From assembly GCA_039619475.1 (NCBI GenBank), contig CM077116.1, positions 16,737,443 through 16,801,442 on the forward strand: 64,000 nt of DNA, read 5' to 3'. Position 1 is the stretch's first letter, and each line of letters opens with the position of its first letter. A program made the translations under genes and the position numbers. Shown here in pieces: positions 26,151 to 37,487 of the stretch. The stretch is from Icerya purchasi. Taxonomy: Eukaryota > Arthropoda > Insecta > Hemiptera > Monophlebidae. A model generated the notes under the pieces. It had not been told where the DNA came from and did no database searches. It saw only the letters and a program-made list of their open reading frames with translations.

Positions 26151-26309
26151 AACCATTAAGTAGACGATTCTTTTCAACCTTTAATCTAGAGTAGATTTTT
26201 TATCTATTACAGGATATTCGAGTTCAGCACGTGCGAAGATTTTCTTTTGAATTTATGCAACATGAAAACGTTATGTAAGCTGATGATCCAAATACATGCC
26301 CAAATACAT

Positions 26310-26575
26310 GGGCGTCGCCAGCGGGGGAGGCAGTTTCCCCCCTGGAACTTTGAAACTTTTTAATCAACTGGCCATGATGAGCATTCATAGGCGCGTAATC
26401 ATGGACAATTTCACGAAAATTATGTTTTAATTAAGATTTTATTCTTGTTTAATAAAATATTAAGACTTTACAACTTATAAATGTTATTTTTTCTATAACT
26501 CATATCCTCTTTCTATCATATATACCCCCCCCCCCCCCCACACGGTGACTGACAACTCATCTTATTCCCTCCCTG
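26310..26575. repeat. non-autonomous element, copy 1 of a family seen twice
   Basis: It begins GGGCGTCGCCAGCGGGGG and shares long blocks with the copy at 29456-29756: TTCATAGGCGCGTAATCATG, GGACAATTT, TTTTAATTAAGATTTTATTC and TTTAATAAAATATTAAG, then CTATAA..CATATCCTC. Its right terminus is worn (a C-run at about 26525-26540, then CACGGTGACTGAC). Its left end fits the inverted end of copy 2 (GCTGGCGACGCCC). Confidence 0.75.
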
Positions 26576-27622
26576 GCTTTTTTTTTTCTTTGATACTGCA
26601 CTGTAAATTGTTTTCTTTCATTTTGTTTTAATATAATATATCCTTCATTACTGTTTATTTACACAAGGTTGCTGCTTCCACGAAAGTTTCCGCTTTAAAT
26701 TGAATTCAATCTGTAACATTTTTCATAAAAAAAAAATGAAAAGCAAAAGAATACACTTACTTAGAGGTTGTTTGCTCTATTTCAGTTTTAATTCAAATTC
26801 GAAAAAATAAGTACGTTCGGTTATGCATCTAAAATATGTAATTTTTCTTTTCCTTCCAATAATTCGGTTAAAAAATTTATTTGATTAAGTCTTAAAACAT
26901 TTTCTGCAATTTTTTTTAAAAGTTTCAGAATTACTAATAAACATCATAGTTATTAACGATTTTATTTCAAAAGTAAGGGACATCATAATTATACTTATTT
27001 ACATTTGTTGTGTCCTCATATTTGTTTTTGAATGTGCAACATATTTTTTATTGAATAATAATCTAATTAAATAAGAAATATTTTTGTGAATTTAATACTA
27101 ATCCTTACATAAAATTTAATCCTCAGCGTATTGGCATCATAAAATAGTTTTAATTTGTTTTAAAATTATCTTTATTATTTGAAATGATTCGTATCTTTCT
27201 AGTTTCGTAATGCAATTTCTTTTCTGCAACATAAAATAATTGCATCAATAATAGGCTTTACTTACTTTTTCAATTTCAAGAATTTTTTATAATTTCTCAT
27301 ATGATTTGAAACGAAACAATTTAATAAGATCTCTTTTTGAATTAATTTGTTCAATAAAGGAGAATAAAACTTTTACAATAAATTTATTAAATCCTACCAT
27401 TGTTTTCACATTTTTCGGAGATTTTTATTAATTCTTGAATGGTTTGGATCTGTTGAACCCCTTTAAATACACCACTGCTAATATAGTTACGTTAGTTTTA
27501 CCAATTATTACATTTTTTAAAATTTACGATCAATTTTAACGTGAAAAAAAATGTTTGAAAATTGTAAAAATGAGGAAATAAAATCAAAATTACCTTTTTT
27601 TTGTTTTATATTTTGTTTTCAG
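26576..27622. other. no gene seen; ends in a splice acceptor
   Basis: AT-rich, consistent with intron sequence 5' of the transporter exon. A pyrimidine-rich tract leads to the TTTTGTTTTCAG acceptor at 27611-27622. Confidence 0.5.
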
Positions 27623-27972
27623 CTAATTTATCAGCGTTAGCAGCTGGTTGCGCTTTAACATGGAGTTCTCCAACGTTACCGAAACTTTCAGAACCCGGGG
27701 AGAAAATATACATTACTAAAGAAGAAGGTACATGGTTAAGTTCCTTATTGGCATTAGGAGCTGCCTTTGGGCCTTTTGTTGCTTGTTCAACAGTAAATGT
27801 TCTTGGAAGGAAGTGGACGTTGTTGACGGATATGATAATATTTTTATTATCTTGGACGACAATAGCTATCAGTGAAGATGTCAGATTTATGTACTTCGCT
27901 AGATTCCTAAGTGGTATCGCGGTTGGATGTATTTTTACGATTTTGCCTATGTATATTGCTGAAGTTTCACCG
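27623..27972 (+). CDS. Tret1-like sugar transporter, exon encoding TM1-TM4
   Basis: First recognised exon of a facilitated trehalose/sugar transporter (SLC2, major facilitator family), an integral membrane protein that moves sugar down its gradient. It enters in phase 1 after TTTTGTTTTCAG and leaves at a codon boundary (CCG before GTAAAA). It encodes NLSALAAGCALTWSSPTLP (TM1), EEGTWLSSLLALGAAFGPF (TM2), NVLGRKWTLL (the conserved GRK loop), TM3, and YFARFLSGIAVGCIFTILP with MYIAEVSP (TM4 and sugar-porter signature). The 5' exon supplying the start codon and roughly 20-40 residues was not found. The strong acceptor argues against starting translation inside this exon. Confidence 0.92.
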
Positions 27973-28296
27973 GTAAAATTAATTTTTTCCATTATTTTTA
28001 AAACTTCATAATTAACATTATTTTTTGATGAAATAAAAATCTGATTATTTGACGTAGAGAATGTTAAGTATTTTTTTACTTGCCAGTTCTTGTTTTTTCA
28101 TTGTTATTTAATCAAATTTTATTACTGAATTATAAAGAATATTTATAATGCGAGTTAGATAACCAGCTATTTCTTTCTTATCCCTTTCTGCTCTAATTTA
28201 ATTATTTAAATTATAAATGTAAAGTTTAATTTATATATTATTAATAAATTTCATTAGTAATCTCGAAATTGTTTTAAAATTTTCACATCACTTTAG

Positions 28297-28572
28297 GTAC
28301 AAATGCGAGGAACATTAGGATCACTATTGCAATTTTTTCTTTGCCTTGGATTTTGTGTGTCATACTGTATTGGACCGTTTAGTTCATTTTTAATACTAAT
28401 TTTGGTATCTGCGTTCATGCCATTGCTCTGCGTCTTATTGTTTGTATGGATACCCGAATCACCTTATTATTTAATAAGTAAGGGCCGTAAACAAGAAGCG
28501 TACAATGCTTTGGAATGGTTCAGAGGATATCCAAATAAAGCTTTTGTTCAAAGTGAAATAGCCGATATACAG
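28297..28572 (+). CDS. Tret1-like sugar transporter, exon encoding TM5-TM6
   Basis: Acceptor TTTAG at 28292-28296 and donor CAG before GTACAA; 276 bp, phase 0 on both sides. Joined to the previous exon it reads AEVSPVQMRGTLGSL, the expected E..P...RG junction of sugar porters. It then gives TM5 (FFLCLGFCVSYCI), TM6 (LPLCVLLF-like) and the family motif WIPESPYYLISKGR, followed by EAYNALEWFRGYP at the start of the central loop. The short intron before it is 324 bp; the one after it is 11,059 bp. Confidence 0.92.
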
Positions 28573-29455
28573 GTACAAATATTTTGCAAAATATCATCTG
28601 TAGGCTCGTTTCTTGTCGCAACGAAGAATGTGAAATGTTCATGTGTTTTTTAAAAATTGACTTCTGTCATTTAAATATAACACTGCCATTGTAGCGAAAA
28701 ATCGTTAAAAAAGGCGGGCGAAGAAAAATGATTTCCCCCTCGGATCGCTTGTTAAATGAGTTTTTTAAATCACATTCCACATATTTCAGTATTTTTTATT
28801 TAAAATACTTTATTTACTCCAATTTACATTACTTCATTTTTTATTTTCTTAAGTTTATATTATTATTTATACGTTTGTTCAATTTATAAATTACTGAAAA
28901 GTGAAGAAATCAACTGAAATTGTTAGAAATTATAAATTTTTAAATAATAAAAAAACAAAAATACTTTTAGTATAGAAAAATAAAATAAAATAAAATATAA
29001 GAATGCATAAAGACTTAATTAAATGTAAAGGAAATCAAATTGCATTCATTAGACCTGAACATATTTAAAAATATTAAACTATTTAAGAAAATAAAAAATA
29101 ATTTACTGATGATTTTCTTGCTCATTAAATTCTCTCCAGCAAGAAGTTGAAAAAAACACATTTCATATTCCTCACTGTAATTTCGTCTTTATTTAAACTT
29201 TACATACAGTTTTGAAATCTGTTGTTTTGAATTTTAATTTTATATGGAGGAATTGAAATATCACTTCGAAAATTTTTATTAGTTTTATAATTTATTTTTA
29301 TAAAGAAAATTTTGAACTTTAGAAAAATGTTCATTAAAATTTAATAATATAAAGTGATTAAATTAAAAACTAAAAATTATTATACTTTAGGTAAAATATT
29401 AATTATTTAATTTTTTGTACAAGATATTTAATTTTTATAAATGTGCTGGTAGCGT
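28573..29455. other. start of transporter intron 2, no gene
   Basis: AT-rich intronic DNA. Frames continuing past the donor at 28573 soon stop and lack homology. The GGCGGGCGAAG patch near 28712 is not explained. Confidence 0.5.
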
Positions 29456-29756
29456 GGGCGTCGTCAGGGTGATGAGGTGACAGCTACCCCCCCCCCCCCG
29501 GAAGTCTTGAAACTTTTCAATCAACTGGTCATAATGAGTATTCATAGGCGCGTAATCATGGACAATTTGGAAGACTTTATAATTTCGTTATAAAAATTTG
29601 CCAGAAACCCAAGAAAATTGTTTTAATTAAGATTTTATTCATGTTTAATAAAATATTAAGCCTTTACAAATTATAAATTTTATTTTTCCTATAAATCATA
29701 TCCTCCTTCTGCCATCTTGCCCCCCTCCCCTCCCGACTCGTCGGCTGGCGACGCCC
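29456..29756. repeat. non-autonomous element, copy 2 (intronic), with terminal inverted repeats
   Basis: A 301-bp copy related to 26310-26575. The left end GGGCGTCGTCAGGG and right end GGCTGGCGACGCCC form imperfect terminal inverted repeats of about 13 bp. It carries a C-run at about 29489-29501 and non-coding AT-rich inner DNA. No convincing target-site duplication was seen. Finding two copies 3 kb apart suggests a multi-copy family in this genome. Confidence 0.78.
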
Positions 29757-32092
29757 TTAACTATTAGGTTTTATATAAAGGGATACAAAAGTTTGGAACA
29801 AGTTCAGCGTTATTTATGTCTGATATGCATCAATTCTTGTTGTTTCAATATCTGTAACATTTATACAGAGTTTGATTTGTAATCTATATGAATACCCTAA
29901 GTACTTAACTTGTTGCCGATTAAATGAGTATCACCTTATTACATAATTAACTTTGTTAACACAGAAATCTATATTAAAATAAAAACAAACGATTAAAGAT
30001 AAAAGTAAAAGACCGAATAAAAATTCGATAATTTGATCACAAACTATTATTTTCTCGTTCAGCGAATTCGCTGCAATGAGTAGTCAAAAAAAACACATTT
30101 CACATTCCTCGCTGCAATGGATAACGGGCCTTATGTGCTCATTTTTTCTTTTTTGTTACTTTTAGTGTATTAACTTATTTTCAACAGATAAGATTAATTG
30201 TCTTTTGTACACTGCATGTTTATTTTCATTTCTAAATTCCAGATTGTTGATGTAAAATGTTAAAATTTTTTTTAAATTTAATTGTATGTGTAAAAGATCA
30301 CTTAATTTCTTTTATTTCTCCGTTATACCAGGCAGTACTTATCACCATTAGTGCTACTTATTTTTTATTTCATTAACTTACTGTGGCTACACTGTCTGTC
30401 CGTTATAAAGAGTAATATATAATAGAATTTAAAAAAAGTTAAAAGGAAAGTAATGAATCGAATTTTAATAAATTACTGAAATTAATGATAAAATAAAAAC
30501 CGTCGATATATAATGTATGCTTTAACTTTGAATTTTACGTTTCTTACATGGACAAATTAGATTATATTTTAAATTCCTTCATAACTTATATACAGCGTTG
30601 TTCATGATATGAATACATACCGCTAGTACAGTGTATTAAAAAAAAAAAATATGCATCCGCCGCTTCAAATGACATATAACAAGCATAACTATGAAATATT
30701 ATGAAACCATCAACTATATTTAATTATAAACGTTTACAGATGTAATTTAAATGGGCTTTATAGAATATTTTATTTACCAAGTGAAAAAACCTTTTTTTTT
30801 GTTAATTTTAAAGGTTAACTACACGATTAATATTTAAGGACATAAGATTAATTAAATTATAAGCAGAGGATGCGAATTAGATTACATCATTAAATTACAA
30901 TGTCAAAATGTAATTCGAAGTATGATTAAGATTTTCATTTTGATTTAAAGATAAAATGAACTAAATTACCGGGGTGCATTATATTTAATTAACATCTAAC
31001 AAACTGATTATTGCTTTTCTTTTTATCGCTTTATTGTATCCTTACATATTCACTGAAACAATGGAAAATGAAAAATTCAAATTAATCGTATTGTTTAATT
31101 TGTTATTAGTCTGTATACATCCGGTAACGAACGACAAATTAAAATTTACACATGACCTTACCTGCTTTACAAAGTTAACGGAATTCTAAAGTTCATTTAT
31201 ACAGAAATTTGTTTTAATTTTTATTAAAAGATACAAATATGTATTTGAATACTTAAGTTTTTATTATCATGAGGGATGAACGAAGAATAATTTCCTGTAA
31301 TTTATAATGTTTATTATTTTCTCGTCCTATATTTAATAATGGCCGAACGCGCTAAAAATTTTTAAATTTTTTTTTCTTAGATAAAGTTATAATTATAATT
31401 AAAAAAAGTGAATAAATTAAAACTTCGATGGGCAATAAAAACGTGCACAGATAGTAATATATGTTGTCTCGTTAATGAAACTGATAAGTATTTAAATTTT
31501 ACGAATTGATATAGGTACATTATTCAATGAGACGGTCAGAATCAAAGTTGTTCGTTTTTTTAATTTTTTTTTCTTTTTTTTCTGACATTAATTAGACTTA
31601 CGTTACACGTATAATTTTGTATAACTGATTAGATATTAACAATTGTTAAGTTACATTACAGATTTTTGTGTGACGTGCTATATCATGATCATAACAGCAT
31701 ATTTGTAAAATCTTTAAAGAAAATGAACAACAATAGCATTTCAGTAGCTGCTAAAATAACAGTTACATTTTGTCGCTAGTTCAAGAACAGTGATAATATT
31801 TATACCAATGTGACAAATTCACTGAATTATTTATCAATAGTTTTCGCTTTAAAAGATTTTGATATTGTTAAGATGTATTTCTTGCAATGTATAATTCGCT
31901 TCATTTTTAAACTGATAATTTATAAACACAAACATTTATTATTGTTAAATAACAGTTTCATAATACCTCAGTTACTGATAAAAAATGAACAACTTGAATT
32001 CCAACTGTCTAGTCTTGGGAGCGGGAGCACCCTTCAGTATTTATTTTCCGATTTTTCACAGATCCCGTTTAGTAACAGTTAATAGTTTCAAT
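29757..32092. other. intron 2 sequence, no gene seen
   Basis: AT-rich non-coding DNA inside the 11-kb transporter intron. The only longer frame (31810-32082, 90 codons) shows no recognised domain. Confidence 0.45.
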
Positions 32093-32327
32093 GAAATAGA
32101 TATTATCACTGTATTTGTTATTATTACTCATTGTTAACATTTTTTTTTAATTATGATAAAAATAAACTTTAACACTTTTACACTTTTGTAACAATTATAT
32201 AATTTTTTAAAACCCCGACGCGTTTCGAAGCAAACATTTCATGTTCACGGGAATTATATAATTGTTACAAAAGTGTAAAAGTGTTAAAGTTTATTTTTAT
32301 CATAATTAAAAAAGAAATAGATATTAT
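32093..32327. repeat. foldback element with 14-bp flanking direct repeat
   Basis: Two arms of about 60 bp (about 32148-32205 and 32251-32310) are close to perfect inverted copies, for example AACACTTTTACACTTTTGT against ACAAAAGTGTAAAAGTGTT. The loop contains CCCCGACGCGTTTCGAAGC. Identical GAAATAGATATTAT copies flank it at 32093-32106 and 32314-32327, fitting a target-site duplication. Read on the minus strand, the loop gives TTCGAAACGCGTCGGGG, close to the 3' half of hammerhead ribozymes of Penelope-like elements; the CTGATGA box is not intact. It shares the CCGAC-RYG-TTTCGA pattern with the foldback at 2.7 kb. Confidence 0.65.
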
Positions 32328-32359
32328 TATTTCAAATTGATGTGTTGGGAATAATTTGG

Positions 32360-32485
32360 GGTAAATACAGTGGCGTAGCGTGGGCTTTCGCCGCCTAAGG
32401 CTGACCGGAAATTTGCCGTCCCTTTTCGTATGCCACCCGGGGCCATAGCCCCCTCTGCCCCCCACGCTACGCCACTGGGTAAACA
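32360..32485. mobile_element. hAT-like MITE, 110 bp
   Basis: The element at 32368-32477 starts CAGTGGCGTAGCGTGGG and ends with the exact complement CCCACGCTACGCCACTG, giving 17-bp perfect terminal inverted repeats. Flanks are GGTAAATA (32360-32367) and GGTAAACA (32478-32485), an 8-bp duplication with one mismatch. The CAGTGGCG-type end plus 8-bp duplication are hallmarks of hAT elements. The inside is GC-rich and non-coding, so it would need a transposase from elsewhere. The right flank is only about 10 bp from the Tc1-like element's left end. Confidence 0.88.
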
Positions 32486-32497
32486 GAATATGCGATA

Positions 32498-32710
32498 CAG
32501 TCAGCCACATTAATATTCAGTCACGACTTCGCGGAACAAATGAACGCATCAAACAGATGAAAATAATGCTTTAGTTGTAATTTTTTTAATGTAATAACAC
32601 AAAGAAAACCCTCCTAAATAATACATACACACAAAAAAAAAACATCACAGCTCCAAAAACAACGAACACAAAGTTAAAATTGATGCGTCACATTAATATT
32701 CGGTCAACGA
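32498..32710. repeat. Tc1 left inverted-repeat region with two direct repeats
   Basis: CCACATTAATATTCAGTCA near 32506-32524 and CACATTAATATTCGGTCAA near 32691-32709 are direct repeats about 185 bp apart. Some Tc1 elements have this IR/DR arrangement of two transposase-binding repeats within each long terminal inverted repeat. Only the left side is visible. Confidence 0.7.
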
Positions 32711-32869
32711 CGGACCAATGCATGAGTAGCAGCCCTGGAGCTTTCCTCAACGTGGAAAATAGCGTTAATGCAGCGATGTAAGTACGTTGTCTGCCTATGA
32801 GTCATCAGTGAATATGAAATTGCAGTTACTAGGCAAAATAACGCAAGTGCAGTTGTGGAAAAAATAAAA

Positions 32870-32981
32870 ATGTCGCGTTACAGTAAAGATATCTCAATTA
32901 AGACTGGTGAACTCGCAATTTTTCATGAAAAGAATGGTGTAACGGGCAGTGAGATGGGTCAGTTACTAAATATGTCGCGAA
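32870..32981 (+). pseudogene. Tc1-like transposase, N-terminal part
   Basis: ATG at 32870 opens MSRYSKDISIKTGELAIFH and EKNGVTGSEMGQLLNMSR, a helix-turn-helix paired-like DNA-binding start as in Tc1 transposases. The frame breaks at the LINE target site after MSR. The continuation (NTVNDIYHQCQREGRIHSIP) lies at 37488, directly after the second copy of the target site. Confidence 0.88.
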
Positions 32982-33215
32982 TACCGTTATAATAAAGTGT
33001 ATAGTTGTGCATCACGCGTTATCACTCGCTCGCTGATAAGAATCCGATTACAATTGTCTCTGGTTAGTCTGTCTTATTTATTTATCTTCAATTTTCGTTA
33101 CACTAATCACCTCCGAATAGAATCGAATTCTTAGCTGTTGTACTTAACGGTGTTACCAGTTAGGAAATGTTAAATTATCGGACTTCTATCGTAACTGGCT
33201 AGGATACGGGTTTCA

Positions 33216-34319
33216 ATGGCTATCCGACAGTTATTAGGTTCCACTATTTTACCTTTTTTGGTTGACCTAAGACCTAAACTTGGAGCTAAAGGCACAAAAT
33301 ATGATGGAATTAAGAAAACGATTACGGACCTTGTGTCAGAAATTAACACAGCGTTAGCTGAAGACGTCAACCCAGTTAGTTCGAGCATAGACATGAATGA
33401 AATTACTAAAGTAATTCATGAAACAATTTATCCCGTTTTAAAAAGATTCGAAACAAAAAATAAACCGAGTTATTCGCAAATAACTAAAAATGATACCAAA
33501 AAAAATATTACTTCAATTCAGAAATCGAAACTAGACAAAACTATTAAAATCTCCATTTCCGATGATTCTAAGAAATTAGATAAACTGAATAATATCGCTC
33601 CGGGTAGTAAAACCTCTTCTGAATTAGTAGAAAAGGTATTTAAACAAGCTATCAAGCCTAAGGATCTTAAAGACATGCCTATTTTCACACGTAAAAAGGA
33701 TAGTTTGATGATAAAAACCACTAACGAAGACAAGGAAACAATTATAAACCGCTTGAATAATTTTGCTGATAAAGATACATTTACCTTTTCAGAACCGGCA
33801 AAAAGAATGCCTTACATTAAAATAACAGGGTTACCTTTTTCCTTTCGTTCTTATGATTCTGACCAAGTCAAAAACGAAATTCTTACTTCAATTCACCAGT
33901 ATACTAACCTCTCAATCGATCGGAACGCTTACGTCAAAATTATCAAGAAGCAAAGGAATGAAAATACTTACTTGGAAGCGATTGTTCAGGTATCACCGGA
34001 TGTATACAATTATCTAATTAAAGATGGATTTGTTCCTGTAGAATGGCGCTTATGTCGGGTCTACAAACATATTGATATTACCCAATGTTATTCATATGGA
34101 GGCTTCGGGCATAGAGCTCGGCATTGCAAACTGGATAATGAAGAAAGAGGTAAAATTAAGGAAATCATTGATCGTGGACATTGTCCAAACTGTCACTTTT
34201 CAAATGTAAAAAGAAAAACGAACTTCAGTCTGGACCATAAGTATTACCAGCTTTACAAATGCGAAACTGCGAAAAGAATTCATTCAATTTTAGATAACAA
34301 CACTTGTTATGGAGAATAA
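33216..34319 (+). CDS. R1-like LINE ORF1 (gag-like nucleic-acid-binding protein)
   Basis: An intact 367-residue frame. The N-terminal two thirds are lysine-rich without a domain I can name, then a folded-looking region (YIKITGLPFSF ... YLEAIVQVSPDVYNYLI), then zinc-knuckle-like sequence at the C-terminus. The first knuckle reads CYSYGGFGHRARHC (residues about 291-304); the usual second cysteine of C-x2-C-x4-H-x4-C is tyrosine. A second motif begins CPNC and ends with HKYYQLYKC. ORF1 proteins of this clade bind element RNA into a particle. It ends at TAA 34317-34319 and overlaps the ORF2 start by 11 bases in a different frame, a usual LINE arrangement. Confidence 0.85.
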   Translation: MAIRQLLGSTILPFLVDLRPKLGAKGTKYDGIKKTITDLVSEINTALAEDVNPVSSSIDMNEITKVIHETIYPVLKRFETKNKPSYSQITKNDTKKNITSIQKSKLDKTIKISISDDSKKLDKLNNIAPGSKTSSELVEKVFKQAIKPKDLKDMPIFTRKKDSLMIKTTNEDKETIINRLNNFADKDTFTFSEPAKRMPYIKITGLPFSFRSYDSDQVKNEILTSIHQYTNLSIDRNAYVKIIKKQRNENTYLEAIVQVSPDVYNYLIKDGFVPVEWRLCRVYKHIDITQCYSYGGFGHRARHCKLDNEERGKIKEIIDRGHCPNCHFSNVKRKTNFSLDHKYYQLYKCETAKRIHSILDNNTCYGE

Positions 34320-37301
34320 TAATTTCGATTTCTTCTCTGTAATGCAATTAAACCTACATCATTCACGTGCTGGTAATAATTTGCTACACTTCGATTTATT
34401 GAAGGATAACAAAGATATTGTGTGTATCTCAGAACCGTATCTTATTCAAAAGGTAATCCCAGATATTACCAATGCTTATACTCAAACTACAAAGTAGTTC
34501 GTGTCAATTTTAGTTAACTCAGCATTACCATTTAAAGAGGTAGAATTCTTCGAACGTTGCGAATATATCGTGGCAGTTCAATTGGAAGAAATTTTTATTA
34601 TCTCCTGTTACTTTCCGCCTTCACAAGATCTAACTAACTTCTTAGATTTGTTATCGCAATTTATAACTTTCCACCAGAAGAAATCGATTATCTTATGCGG
34701 TGACTTTAATGTCCGAAATAAGATCTGGGACAGTCGGGCTTTTCACTCGAGAAGATCTAACATTTTTGAACAATTTATTCTTAGTAATAATCTTTTTGTC
34801 GCCAATGAACGAGATGAAATTACTTTTCCTAACGCCAATGGTTTCAGCGTTATTGACTTGACTTTGATCCACGGTCGACCTAACGTAATCAGTGACTGGA
34901 AGGTAGATAATAAAGCAATTTATTCAGACCACAGTCCGATTCAGTTTAAATTATCAGTAAAAATGAATATTATTAATAGCTTAACGCATCGCATTATAAA
35001 TTATAAGAAATTTAATAAAATCGTTGTAGAACATTCGCACTTAAACTACGATTTTAAAACTGCTAATGATTCCCACCAACTGAAAATAATGTTAGAAAAT
35101 TTCCGTAACACACTTCATGATATTATTAGTAGCAGCACTGAAACGATTCAATTAAATAGGAATTCGTGGTGGAATATTAATTTAGAGATTTTACGAATAA
35201 TTCTAAGGAAATTGCGCAAACGGGTTCAACGCTCACACAAGCGGGGAGCTAATGATCACAATGCGCGCCTGGTTATGAATTTGGTACGAAAAATTTTTAA
35301 TAAAGAAATGCGAAACGCGAAAACCAAAAATTGGAAAAAATTTTGTTCCGATTCGAAACTATGGGGCCTTCCTTACAAGACTATTTTCAAAAATAAACGC
35401 CAGTTACAGATTCCTTCGTATTTTTTAGACCAGAATAATCAAAAAATTTTCGATAAGGATTCAAAGATAAAGGCCCTTCTTGATCATTTTTATCAAGTAA
35501 ACTCAAACACAAATGGGGACGAAACCTTCTCATACAAGTTGCAAGAATTCCAGAGATTTAACCTTAGCGGCTTTAGTTTTAACAGCGAACTATTTATTTC
35601 CAAAGCGGAAATTAAGGATATTCTTCGCCGGACTAAAAATAAAGCTCCTGGCTTAGACCAGCTGACGAATAAATGTTTGAAGATCTTGAATTTCCACTAT
35701 CCTAATTTACTTCAGAGCTTATTCATCGCTTTGTTGAGGTTCGGAGTCTTCCCGGAAGCCTGGCGAGCAGGAAGGACAGTTTTTGTGCTAAAACCCGGAC
35801 GTAGTCCTAGTCTTCCATCTTCGTACAGACCGATTGTCTTGTTAAGCGCTTTAGCCAAGGTGTTTGAATATGTTTTGTTGAATCGTATACTGCCGGTTTT
35901 ACCTCACGATGATCGGCAATTTGGATTTACTAAGTCCCGTTCCACGGCAACGCTTTTTGGCGAATTATCTAAGCAGATTGAGCGTGCGTTAAGTAAAAAG
36001 ACTGCGATCGGCCTGCTGACGTTGGATATTAAAGGCGCCTTTGATAACTGTTCGTGGCCAGTCTTATTCCACAAAATTAGAGCACTCAGGCTCGATTATA
36101 GAATAATCTCAATTTTAAGACAATACTTAGATTCCAGAACTATTAAATTTATTTACGAACATCAAACATATTTTCGAAATGTTACTCGCGGATGCCCGCA
36201 AGGATCGATTTTAGGCCCGATTTTTTGGAATTTGTATATTTCAGACTTATCGTTGATGGAGTTCCCGTCGGCAGTAACCAGATATTTCTATGCAGATGAT
36301 CTAGCATTCGCGGTCACTTCTAACCATCGTCCCTCCATTTGTAAATACTTCAAGATTACAATCAACAATATTTTAACCTATATGGAAAAACATCTTCTAC
36401 AGTTGGACGAAAACAAGACTAATTTATTAATCATGCACAGGAAACGAAAAAGGGACTACTACAATTCGCTACATCTCTCTATACCGAACTTTAAAATTAA
36501 TATCGTCGAATCACTGAAATATCTTGGTATTACATTAGACTGTCGCTACAGTTTTAATCAACATTTCAAAAATTTGTCCAGTAAAGCTACAACGGTTCTA
36601 AATAAATTGCACTCCGTGTCTGGACGCACGTATGGGATGAGCACTAAACACCGTTTAATAATTTATAATATGCTAGTTGTTCCATTATTCACGTACTGCG
36701 TATTTATGTTTGAAGAGGCTTTAAAGTGTAAAAGCATTCACAGGAAGTACTAGTTAAATCCCAAAGGAAATTTCTTTTGTTTATTCTCCGCGCGCATAGA
36801 ACTACTTCCGGTGATGCGTTGCGAACAATAGCAGGACAATTGCCACTGCATTCCGTATTGCAGCATAAAATTTTGTATTTCAAAGGGTTAAATAATCTCA
36901 ATTTGGAGTTGGATCTAAACAATAGATTTATTGAAATGCAAAATAGCTGGAACAATAGCTCAACTGGAAGATTAACATTTAGTTTTGTCCCCGAGGTTAA
37001 AACCAATCCAATCAAAATTAATAATATTAATACGTATGTGACGCAATTTCTTACTGGACATGGTAGATTTCAAAGTTATCTGCACCGTTTCCATCTAGCA
37101 GACACCAATTTGTGTTCCTGTGGAGATGCTCCTGAAACTGTCACCCATATCGTTAATGAGTGCGCCAAATGGAAATTCTTGTTTAAAGACGTAAATTGTT
37201 TTCCATTAAACAACGATAATTTATCAAAATTCCTGCACGCGGCGAATTTTATCATGGCTTCCAAATATTCGGATGTTGAAGATTTTTCATTTAATGTATA
37301 A
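34309..37301 (+). pseudogene. R1-like LINE ORF2: endonuclease, reverse transcriptase, C-terminal zinc motif
   Basis: It starts at the ATG overlapping ORF1. The endonuclease shows QLNLHHSRAGNNLL, ILCGDFNVRNKIWDS, VIDLTLIHGRP and YSDHSPIQFKL. The reverse transcriptase shows KAPGLDQLTNKC, SYRPIVLLSALAKVFE, LLTLDIKGAFDNCSWP, TRGCPQGSILGPIFWNLYI and catalytic YADD at 36289-36300. The tail has TQFLTGHGRFQSYLHRF and a CSCGDAPETVTHIVNEC zinc motif typical of R1/LOA-like LINEs. Two lesions are visible: an in-frame TAG at 34495-34497 and a one-base shift near 36735-36755, after which the frame resumes to 37301. Otherwise the protein is complete, so decay is recent. Confidence 0.92.
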
Positions 37302-37487
37302 TTTTATTTTAATTTTTATATTGGTTAATTTTTGTCTCTTTCATTTTCTTTTTATTGTTTCCAATCCATGAGGTGTTCATTCAACTGAGATACTCATGGC
37401 TATGTTTCAATTACTATGTATTTATGTTATTATTCACCAAATAAATAAATAAATAAATAAATAAAAAAAAAAAAAAATATGTCGCGA

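Larger units (their letters stand above)
32968..37487 (+). mobile_element. R1-like LINE inserted in the Tc1 transposase gene
   Basis: Flanked by AAATATGTCGCGAA at 32968-32981 and 37474-37487, a 14-bp target-site duplication whose first three A's merge with the 3' A-run. The element is about 4.5 kb: a short 5' UTR (32982-33215), gag-like ORF1, overlapping ORF2, a 3' UTR, an AAAT repeat (about 37440-37463) and an A-run ending near 37476. Classic R1 elements sit in 28S rDNA; this copy is elsewhere, so it belongs to a non-specific relative. It lies in the same orientation as the transporter gene, within intron 2. Confidence 0.93.

Noticed and set aside
26250..26275. Short ATG-containing stretch followed by GTAAGC as the missing first transporter exon
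   Set aside because: The encoded residues do not resemble a Tret1 N-terminus and the intron phase does not fit convincingly.
27601..27622. Translation start just upstream of the first transporter exon
   Set aside because: These bases form a pyrimidine tract and CAG acceptor; the apparent start is a TTG, so they are intronic.
28573..28653. Extension of the second transporter exon past its donor
   Set aside because: The residues after the GT site lack homology; the next exon at 39632 joins in phase with family-typical sequence.
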